From: Phlebotomus papatasi
Lineage: Eukaryota; Arthropoda; Insecta; Diptera; Psychodidae
Direction: 5' to 3'
NCBI RefSeq assembly: GCF_024763615.1
Contig: NC_077223.1
Span: 8,804,001-8,868,000 of the forward strand
Length of the DNA stretch: 64,000 nt
The translations under genes were made by a program, and so were the position numbers. The stretch's first letter is position 1; each line of letters opens with the position of its first letter. Below are positions 56,370 through 64,000 of this stretch, piece by piece. Under the pieces are notes generated by a model. It searched no databases. It had not been told where the DNA came from and saw only the letters and a list, made by a program, of their open reading frames with translations.

Positions 56370-59300
56370 ATGATCAATCGAAAACCGTTTTCCCCGATTT
56401 CCCCAATAAAAGAAAATAGCGCGAAAGAGTCACATTTATTTCTCGATGTGGCGCCAAATTTAGAAATTGATGGGCTGAGTGATTCGCCAACGGAAAAGGA
56501 AGTCAGGCAGAAAATTCGGAGTGGTAGATTCAGGACAGCAATTTGGGGATTCTTCTCTGATTACTGTAACAACAGCACAATCCATGGAGTTAAGTACCTA
56601 GGCGAAAGACGTAGGCCCTGGACTGAGAGGGTTTGGGTAATTTAACTAATTATCATTTGTTAAAGTATTTTAAATAACTTTTCTTTTTAGTGGATTGTGG
56701 TTTTCGTACTTTCAATTTACACTTGTTTCGTTCTAATTTGGTTATCCTGGGAGAGATGGAATGATAGTCCAGTAATTGTAACCTTTGCTGAAAAATCTAC
56801 TCCAGTCTGGCAGATACCTTTTCCAGCTGTTACTATTTGCCCCGAAACTAAGGTTAAGATGGAGTACCTCAATTTCACAAAGGTTTTCAATAATTTTCTT
56901 GAAAACCCACCAGAATACGCTATGGAAAATTTAACATCAACAGAGTAAGACATTTTGCTCCTTTGCCCCTATACAAAAGGAGGGAAAGGCTTTGAAGCTT
57001 CCGATGACGCAAGTTTTGACGACAAATCAGTAGGGGAATTCTGTAACAATATGACAATGTCATATGACGAATTTTCTTGGCAAATTCGGGCGCAGAATAA
57101 TATTAAAGGCCAGTGAGCATCGAATTGGCAATTAAACTTGTTATTTCTGATTATTTATTCCTAATTTACCTCATAACAATTTTTTTTTAAATTTGTCATA
57201 TGACATTGTCATACTGTTACAGAATTCCCCTGCAGGAATGGAATTCTCTAACAGTATGACAATGTCATATGACAAATTTAAAATTATTTATATGAGAAAT
57301 TCAGAAGATTTAATTAAAAATCCCACTGATAAATCGATAGTCACTTACGCTTTAATGTTCTCCTTTCCGAATTTACCATGAAAATTTGTCATATGACATT
57401 GTCATGCAGTTATAGTATGACAACTGGTCGACATTCACAATCCCAAATTGAGAGAGATTCCTCTCATAGTTTATGAGTAAAACTCCGAGAGTTAAGCCCT
57501 GTCTCAAGTTGTACCATTGCATATTTGTTGCTCACAAGAATTATAGCCTTAAGGCGAAAAATCGTCTTCTTGAAGCAAATCCTACAAAAAAAATTGCAGT
57601 AGTACGCAGTAGTACTTTGAGGGACATATTGTGGATGCTGCACGGTGCTCTTTAGGGGTTAAGTGCCGTGAAGTGCCGTGTATTATTGAGTTTTGCAGTT
57701 ACCTTTATAATTCATGTGAGCAACTCATACTCGCAATGAAGTAAGTTGAGTATTTGTGCTTTCACAGTTAAGTTTGAGGTTGAGTTTATCATCCGCGCTC
57801 GAGTGAGTGGAAAGGGCAGCAACTATCCTACCTGCGCCTATTTCATCAGATCACTCTAGAGCGCGAATCCCTCCTCTGTGCGCTGAGAAGCTGCAAGAGA
57901 TTCCCGTGACGTATTTCATGTTAAGTGTGAAGTAAATAAAGTGTTTGTGAGGTTAAACTCTCTGGCCTTTGTTTTTCTTCCTTGCCGTCGTGGTCTCCGG
58001 TCAAATCCGCAACAATATGAAGTAATGAGTAAAAGAGTAAGATCGCGAGTACAAGCTGCCGAGATGAGGTATCTCCGGGCGGTTGAAGGAACCATTCGTC
58101 GAGATCAAGTGAGAAACGTAGCCGTTCATGAGGAGTTAAGAGTCGAGGACCTGTTTCTCCTGAATAAGGAGACCTGTGCATCAGGTTTGCACAACGAGAT
58201 ATCATGACCACTAGACGATCACGGCCAGGTTAGAGTCTTGGACAGGAAAATGACGGAGTACCTGGTGAGCAGTAACCGCTGCAAAGCGCGGCAGTTTGCT
58301 GATCTTCTCACCGGACACTGTCTAAGCAAACATATCAACAGACTCGGTGTTTAGTGTCTGACATTATGTATGTGACTGTCTCAGCCTTTACAAACACCAG
58401 ACGAGCGCTACTTGGAAAAGTGGTGCTGGACTAGAATGACCTACCGAAATTGAATCCGGCTTGTCTAATGGAATTTATCCGAAGGACTGGTTGGCTCAAT
58501 ACACAAATCCGTAAGTGAGGGTTAACTGAAAAAGGGGATGCATAAGGGGCTCAAACGGAGGCCTGGATGCACGGAGAGGACACGATGCACGAGGAAGCTG
58601 AAGCGTCTGAGGCTGGAGCCGGAATAGGAGCTGGAAGTGTATAGGTGGACGCCATTTGTTGCCCCCAAAATGAATCTATCTATCTATCAGGCTTGCACCT
58701 TAGAGTACCCTGGCGACCCTGGCCGCCAAGAAATACAACAAAGAGCTTCAGATGACGAACGGACAAGCTGTTGCTTCGACCGCTGGCGCTGGGGGTCTGA
58801 GGGCACCAGAAAGCCTACGATGACGACAAATGCACTTCAGAATGATTCCCAAGAAAATCTATGCAAACCATTGTAAAAGAACTTCGACTTCGGGGCAGAC
58901 CTAGGACAAGATGACTGAATCCAATTGAAGATCTCTCTGTGTGATCGGGAACACCTTCCTGAAGTAGCGGAGGGACGACAGACGTGGGCTGCTAACTTGT
59001 TGAACGTTAATCCGGGGTTCGTCGAGTGGGAGAAGATTAGCCCAGAGCACTGATATTTTAAGGTTCTTTTAAGGTACTGCTGCTAACTTGGGTGTCGTCA
59101 GTCCGTGACCGAAGCATCCGAAGCTTCAAAACCTTCTCCTAACCAGTCCAAATTTTTGTCTCCCGGCGCTTCTCTGAATTTAAGTTCAGGATCAAATTCA
59201 GTATAATCCCAATTACCCAATTTCAGGATACTACGCTTGGAAACCGTTTATCAACTTTGCAACTTCAATCTCTTCGGAGATTATAGCTTTGGCAACGACA

Positions 59301-62300
59301 CAGGAAATTCTAGTTATTCCGACAACCTCAAAGAAATATCACTAGCCCTTGAAGATGTCTTCTTCCGTTGCACTTGGCGAAATAACATTACAAACTGTGA
59401 ATCATTCACCCCTATCCTAACAGAAGAAGGTTTCTGCTTCACTTTCAATTCCCTCAATGCTTCCGAAATCTACCGATCATCTGCCCTGCATTCTGGTTAT
59501 GAGTACCCCATTAAAGAGAAGAAATCTGAGTATTGGACACTAGAAAATGGTTACGCAGATCAAGCCCCATTGGAAACCCATCCACAACGAGCTTTGGGAG
59601 ATGGAGTTCGTGCTGGATTGTACATTTGGATGAAGTTGGCAGAAAAGGACTTTGATTACATGTGCCGAGCATCAATGCAGGGCTTTAAGGTCCTGTTGCA
59701 TTCTCCTGATGAGTTTCCTCATGTATCTCAGCAGTACTTTCGAGTACCCTTGAATCAGGAAATTACGGTTGCAGTTAAACCTAGTATGTTTACAACATCT
59801 GCTGGGCTTAGGGGTTATGATCCTGTAAGGTAAGGTTTGTCTTGGATCTTTTTGATGAGGTTCTAATTAAAGGCCCTTATTTAGGAGACAATGCTACTTC
59901 AGTCACGAACGAAAGTTGAACTTCTTTCGGATCTACAATCAAAAGAACTGCGAATTGGAGTGTCTATCGAATCATACTTTGGATAGGTGTGGATGCGTTA
60001 AGTTTTCCATGCCTCGAGAGTCAGATACCCCTATTTGTGGATCAGGAATGGTTTGGTGCTACAGAGAAGCTGAATATGAACTTCTAATGATAAAGATGGA
60101 GGAAGATCTTGAAAAGGACAAAACTGAGAGTAAATGCAATTGTTTGCCCGCATGCACATCTATTGAATACGAAGCTGAGACTTCTCAGACAGATGTAGAT
60201 TGGGATAAATTATTTCAAGCTGCAGGAGTTACGGAAAGCTTCTTCGAAGGGTATAGTTTTACCAACTAGATACCGTAGATTCGGGTGTCTTGGCCCCATT
60301 TGTCCTCTGCTGTTCGCAAGCTTTTGTTTAATTCTAGCACTTAACGGTCTTCACCGATCCTATGGGAGCAAGGAAGGAACCTCCACGCGTATTTAAGGCT
60401 TTTTCAGAACTAAATTGGTGTTCTGGACAGTCTCCGGGGACTGTCGAAAGAACACGTGAATACCTCAGCCAAAAAGCAAGTGACAACTTGCGGATTCCAT
60501 CTTGCGGTAATGACTACACTCAACACAAAAAGGTCCTTTTCAGGACCGGCACTTAGTATCATTTCAATGAATATTGATATCTCAACGCCGATATCGCCGA
60601 TGCGATCTCAATATTGATATCGCAACGCCGACCTAGGATTAATGGCATGAAGTTGGAGAAGGCCCATGAGAAGTATGGTAGCGCCAGTTTCGTAAAATCG
60701 GACATTGATGTCAAATCGGTTGCGCTCACTGACTCCAACAACTTAGAGATCTTGACCGTAGACTTTGAAAACTTTTCCGTAACATCCGTTTATAAGCCCC
60801 CGAGAGAGGACTTTCAGTTCTTGGAGCCGAGTAACTTTACGACATATCCTGTCCGCTTTGTTCTCGACGACTTTAACTGTCAGAATACTCTCTGGGGCTA
60901 CGGTACAACAAGCGCAGATGTTGAAGCTCTGGAGGAGTGATTCGAGGGCAAGGCCTTTTCGTTAATTAATCGTTAAGATTGCGACAGGGTTAAAATCCTG
61001 ATTTCATCTTTGTGGAAGTCAAATTAGCCCCTTACTGCTGTAAAAATGTAATGCCCCCGATACCACATTCCCAGCATAGACCCATATTGTTACGGCTGCC
61101 GTTAAGCCCAGAGTTGTTCCTTTTCGGCGAAGGTAAATGGTCACAAAAAAAACCAAGAGCAAGGCTGAAGTCTCGCAGGAACTTTCGCCACTCTGTCAAA
61201 CCACTTGACAAATCTCCACAGCAGGCCAGACTCAATCTGTGAAAGGAAGTCTTTCTACCAGATTTTGTCAAATTAAGGGAAACCTTTCCTCCTTGTGGTG
61301 ACCGAGACTGAAAGACATGGAAGTCTCTCAATCCTTTGAGAAGTGACGTAGCGCGTTCGGGATACAACAGTTGTCCCCTGCTTCATGCGAAACAGAGGAT
61401 TCGATGTCGGCAAGTCAGCTTGCCCTTGACGTGCTCCGTTTTTGGGCAAGATCAACTTGATTTGATCTTATATGGGGATCTGACTTGGTCGGATCACGTG
61501 TCCCATGTATGCCATAGAGTTGGCTTTTCTCTGTACTCACTATGGCGGCATAGGGATGTTATTCCAACCGACATTCGGCTGTTGCTTGTCCGGTCCCTCA
61601 TCATGCCGCACTTCACTTATGGATGTGAGTTATTTTTTTCAGTCTGACGCTGAGTCTATTCGCAAACTTAAAGTCTCCTACAATGACTGTCTTCGGTTTA
61701 TTTACAATCTGGAGCGGGGTGACCATGTCTCCCCTGTATCTCGGTCTATTGTGGGGTGTGACCTGCCTCAGTATCTTGAATTTAGAGTTATGCTCTTTAT
61801 CTTGCGCCTTTCTCTGACCTCGATTCCGTCCTACCTCTTCTGTCTGCTAAGTTGGGGGGCGTCTGTCAGGTGTCGGTGTTTCATGGTGCCGAGATCGCGG
61901 GGTGCCAGTTTCCGGTGAACTCTCTTTGTGCACGGGATCTACATTTTTAACTCGATTCCACCTGCTACCAGAACATCTGAACTCTCTCTGCGGTCTTATT
62001 ACTTGGATCGGGAAGTCTAATATTTGTTTTTTCTTGTTTTGATTTAACTTTTCTTTCTGTTTTTGTTTTCTTTTTGTTTCTTTTTCATTTTCTTTTGTTT
62101 GTAACTATACATGAGGGACTTAGAAGCCTATTGTATGGTTTTATTTATTAAATAAATAAAATAAATAAAATTTTAGGCCTCGACACGATTAATAATAACC
62201 GATCCTATCCGATCTGCCATGTCCGATTAGTGAAGCGCACTCCAACGTGGTATAATTAAAGAAAAGCTTACGAATAGTAGGGGGGCAAAGTCTCCCGTAT

Positions 62301-62613
62301 CTGCGATAGAAAAATTTCTTCTAATTTTTGTTTTCATTCTTGCAGGACTCAGTCTGTAACTCTATCTATCTTCTTCAAGGATCCGCAGTTTATCACCTCC
62401 AAAAGGTCCGAGCTCTATGGTCTGTCCAATTTTGTGGCCAATTGCGGAGGACTTCTAGGACTATTTATGGGTGTCTCTCTCTTGAGTATTGTTGAGATAA
62501 TTTATTTCAGTACCATTCGCCTATTCAACAATCTCAGGATGAGAAGACGGTCGAAGAACTTGACGTCAAGTTCAAATATCATCATTCACAAACCATCCAA
62601 AGCTCTTGTCTAA
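56370..62613 (+). CDS. Pickpocket-like DEG/ENaC channel, gene C
   Basis: Exons 56370-56636, 56691-56944, 59227-59829, 59885-60250 and 62346-62613 give 585 residues. Exon 1 differs from gene A at only about four sites in 267, but from exon 2 on the gene is clearly diverged. Present are membrane segment 1 (WIVVFVLSIYTCFVLIW), FPAVTICPE, EEGFCFTFN, THPQRALGDGVRAGLYIW, RQCYFSHERKLNFF, CGCVKFSMPR and the filter region GLFMGVSLLSIVEIIYF. Exon 2 has five extra codons (NPPEY region). The C-terminal tail is longer than in A and B (ending IIIHKPSKALV). Unlike A and B the fourth exon is separated by an unmistakable 55-nt intron. Introns 2 (2.3 kb) and 4 (2.1 kb) are filled with retroelement debris, yet exon borders and frame remain intact. 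Confidence 0.88.
57033..57420. repeat. Two adjacent palindromic elements (TATGACAATGTCATATGAC)
   Basis: 57033-57230 has ends GGGGAATTCTGTAACA...TGTTACAGAATTCCCC; 57236-57420 has GGAATTCTCTAACAGTATGA and ATGCAGTTATAGTATGAC. All four arms carry TATGACAATGTCATATGACA or its complement. Probably two MITE copies, one inserted beside the other, in intron 2 of gene C. Confidence 0.65.
57630..58014 (+). mobile_element. Candidate solo LTR, 385 bp, ATAT duplication
   Basis: Begins TGTGGATGCTGCACGGTG and ends CCGGTCAAATCCGCAACA, flanked by ATAT on both sides (57626-57629, 58015-58018). AATAAAG lies about 75 bp before the end, as in an LTR polyadenylation region. No primer-binding site or internal region follows, so this would be a recombined solo LTR of a retrotransposon. 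It interrupts LINE sequence. Confidence 0.5.
58029..58200 (+). mobile_element. LINE fragment: RTE-like reverse transcriptase C-terminal part
   Basis: One frame reads RVRSRVQAAEMRYLRAVEGT then RRDQVRNVAVHEELRVE, a pattern common near the C-terminus of RTE-like LINE reverse transcriptases (AEMRFLRRV.G....D..RN..I...L.V). A piece of the same protein's end may continue at 58890-58950 (RPRTR.LNPIEDLSV). Pseudogenic. Confidence 0.55.
58237..58640 (+). mobile_element. I/R1-like LINE fragment: RNase H end and 3' UTR
   Basis: A frame gives KARQFADLLTGHCLSKHINR, typical of the region after RNase H in I/R1-type ORF2 proteins, then stops; further on LMEFIRRTGWL appears, as at 35701-35870, followed by the shared 3' UTR. 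The piece seems to be inserted between RTE-like parts on both sides. Confidence 0.55.
58860..59030 (+). mobile_element. Probable distal fragment of the RTE-like LINE
   Basis: Short readable stretches RPRTR, LNPIEDLSVCDREHLPEVA and GRQTWAANLLNVNPGF resemble the final PRTRWLD..EED segment of RTE-like proteins. Stops and shifts break the frame. Confidence 0.4.
60563..62171 (+). pseudogene. Broken non-LTR retrotransposon (endonuclease + reverse transcriptase C-terminus)
   Basis: A first frame (60614-60940) has the endonuclease pattern YGSASFVKSDI, VTSVYKPPREDF and VLDDFNCQNTLWGYG, where the usual GDFN is DDFN. Further frames (61336-61647 and 61505-61918) give DLTWSDHVSHVCHRVGFSLY, RSLIMPHFTYGC and RLKVSYNDCLRFIYN-like text (as IRKLKVSYNDCLRFIYN), typical of the end of CR1/Jockey-type reverse transcriptases. 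The polymerase core is missing and at least one frameshift lies near 61640. It ends in an AATAA-repeat tail (62143-62171). It lies in intron 4 of channel gene C. Confidence 0.7.
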
Positions 62614-62980
62614 AATAAAATACTAATGCAAATGCATCCCCCTTTTATCAGATTCCAGTGTTAAGTGAAAATTTCCACAGATAAGATGTATATATGGATC
62701 ACATTTGATAACCCAAATTGATTAACTTCCCAAAGATCGGTTAATTATTTTAAAGTGCACATCTGGCACTGGGATTTTAACCCTTCCATAGCACAATTAA
62801 CCATTTCCAATTTTTCAGAGCATCTGTTGATTAATTAATTGCCACCGGAAGGTAGTGCAATAAATCTCCCACTTTTTCAACGGATTTTCTGATAACGATA
62901 AGAATGTTTTGGAAAATAAAAGGGGTCAGTCAAACAATAACTTCAGGTAGACATCCCCGGGACTTTGGCAATCACGGACC
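62614..62980. promoter_or_regulatory. Spacer with promoter of the putative neuropeptide gene
   Basis: AAAATAAAAGG at about 62914-62924 is a weak TATA-like site; GGTCAGTC (62924-62931) resembles an initiator, though close to it. The repeated TTAATTA runs upstream (62720, 62834) could bind homeodomain factors, but this is only a guess. AATAAA (62616-62621) serves gene C polyadenylation. Confidence 0.45.
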
Positions 62981-63292
62981 ATGAAGTGTGAAAGAGTTTT
63001 CATTTTGGGAATATTTCTCTTCATATTCCTAGCATTTGAGTGCCAATGTTTTCCTCAACCTCTGTCTCAAAATGAGATTTCCTGGTCGGATTTTCGGGAT
63101 AAATTGCATCGCTTGGAAAATTACTATAACTTCCTGAAGGAAATGGACCAGACATCCTCGAGAATTCAACGAAGTGCTCTCTGTGCCAATATTTGGGATG
63201 ATGGATGCATCAATGGACAAGTTATTGGTGCTGGCAGTGACAGTGGATTTCTTGAAGGGGGTGGAACACCGGGAAAGAGATTCATATCCTAA
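62981..63292 (+). CDS. Secreted prepropeptide with Cys loop and Pro-amide end; calcitonin-like candidate
   Basis: A single-exon frame of 103 codons. Residues 1-23 form a signal peptide (MKCERVFILGIFLFIFLAFE, then CQC). A spacer with helical SWSDFRDKLHRLENYYNFLK leads to a furin-like site RIQR (61-64). The predicted product is residues 65-97, 33 amino acids: SALCANIWDDGCINGQ at the start, with Cys68 and Cys76 able to form one loop, and LEGGGTP at the end, followed by Gly-Lys-Arg (amidation and cleavage) and only FIS. An N-terminal disulphide loop, about 32 residues and a C-terminal Thr-Pro-amide are the hallmarks of calcitonin-type hormones; insect DH31 also ends in Pro-amide but lacks cysteines. 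The loop (7 residues between the cysteines) is larger than in vertebrate calcitonin. Secreted amidated peptide: fairly sure. Calcitonin family: only a hypothesis. Confidence 0.7.
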   Translation: MKCERVFILGIFLFIFLAFECQCFPQPLSQNEISWSDFRDKLHRLENYYNFLKEMDQTSSRIQRSALCANIWDDGCINGQVIGAGSDSGFLEGGGTPGKRFIS

Positions 63293-63887
63293 TGATACTT
63301 GAGATGTTCAATATTCCACAATATACAGCCTCTTCACAGCATAAACTCAGCAGTCTTTTATTGCGCATGTTTCCCAATCAGCATCTCTGTAATTTTCCTC
63401 TCTTTGCTCTAAATGTCAAGTTTTCCTCAATAGGGATTTCCGTGAAAATTTCAAAATCTCTGCTCTTTAAATATGTTCAGTGCCAAAATTAGAGAAGAAG
63501 AAACGTACAGGCGTGTGACCAAAATCAACGTGGATTCCGTGACTTGTTTCCATGGCCTTAAATTCAGGTAATTCACACCAGACAACCACTACCTCCTCCC
63601 ACTTTGTCTGCTTTCTGAAAATCCTTCAGCATCCTTGACAGTCACTTTTATGGACATATAAAATTATTACAAATAAAAAAATTGAGTGACTTCCCAAATT
63701 AGTATATATATAATTTATCCTGGAAGATTCGTTTCGATACAGCCTCAATTAAAAAAAACTACAAATTTTGACAAAATTTTAAATACAAGTGAGTTCTGAC
63801 TCAAGTTGTACTTGAGAAGGACATAATGCTATTGGAGTAGAGTTACTGTTGATTCCACAAGGTTCTAGCTGGTTGATCTGGGTAGGG
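63293..63887. other. Spacer after the peptide gene
   Basis: About 600 bp with no supported gene. A 66-codon open frame (63292-63492) lacks domain features and is probably 3' UTR or spacer. Confidence 0.5.
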
Positions 63888-64000
63888 TTATGGCTCCTGG
63901 GGCGGATGAGGCATTGGATAAGTTTCTTGGGGTTCTTCGGGGATTGGTTCCTCAGGTTGAGGTTCAGGAGCAGGTTCATCTGGTTCTGGATATACATATG
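63888..64000 (-). CDS. Pro/Glu-rich C-terminal end of a possible gene, runs off the window
   Basis: From the window edge one minus-strand frame reads YVYPEPDEPAPEPQPEEPIP, then EEPQETYPMPHPPQEP and a stop at 63888-63890. The run of PE/EP pairs in a single frame is what a low-complexity secreted or cuticular protein tail looks like. A second frame is also open (beginning MYIQNQMNLLL) but is less protein-like. Only 36 residues are seen, so the call is weak. Confidence 0.35.
   Translation of the reverse strand, partial: YVYPEPDEPAPEPQPEEPIPEEPQETYPMPHPPQEP

Noticed and set aside
57630..58014. A full LTR retrotransposon
   Set aside because: No primer-binding site, gag or pol follows; only one LTR-like block is present.

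Overview
This is an AT-rich, intron-bearing insect nuclear segment. The genes point to a dipteran: a CYP4 cytochrome P450, a tandem cluster of pickpocket (DEG/ENaC) channel genes, an MSL3-type chromatin reader, and many short MITE-like repeats in introns and spacers. A lower dipteran is possible, but the sequence does not fix the species. Exon structures below were built by hand from open frames, GT/AG sites and reading phase, with no transcript data.

Layout. 1-457 (-): 5' part of dyskerin. 830-4744 (-): a two-exon gene for an unrecognised 86-residue secreted protein; its 3.6 kb intron is mostly an array of about twenty CCAAT/ATTGG hairpin units. 4.8-10.9 kb: gene-free and repeat-rich. 10922-17488 (-): SMAP-type ArfGAP, head to head (341 bp apart) with a DELE1-like Sel1-repeat gene at 17830-23213 (+). 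23.2-26.6 kb: gene-free, with retroposon debris including a tRNA-related SINE with target-site duplications. 26592-34065 (-): complete CYP4 gene including a 70-nt internal exon. 34375-40179 (-): MSL3 (chromodomain + MRG domain), head to head (475 bp) with HAT1 at 40655-41958 (+). 42.0-45.7 kb: repeats. 45856-62613 (+): three tandem pickpocket-like channel genes (A, B, C below), each with a TATA box. 62981-63292 (+): a secreted prepropeptide with a two-cysteine loop and a C-terminal proline-amide signature. 63888-64000 (-): the Pro/Glu-rich end of a possible further gene.

The housekeeping genes cover RNA pseudouridylation (dyskerin), Arf-GTPase control (SMAP), mitochondrial stress signalling (DELE1) and histone acetylation or acetylation-linked chromatin reading (HAT1, MSL3). 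MSL3 and HAT1 share one short promoter interval. The pickpocket cluster is a recent expansion: the first exon is almost identical in all three copies while the large extracellular exons have diverged.

Repeats are mainly small DNA elements placed by their ends and target sites: TTAA-flanked (piggyBac-like), TTA/TAA-flanked (PIF/Harbinger-like, one with a transposase-like reading frame), TA-flanked pogo/Tigger-like (one keeps the first 22 codons of a transposase-like protein), and TA-flanked fold-backs. Several are nested, and paralogous empty sites in the window support individual insertions. No rRNA, functional tRNA or CRISPR was seen.
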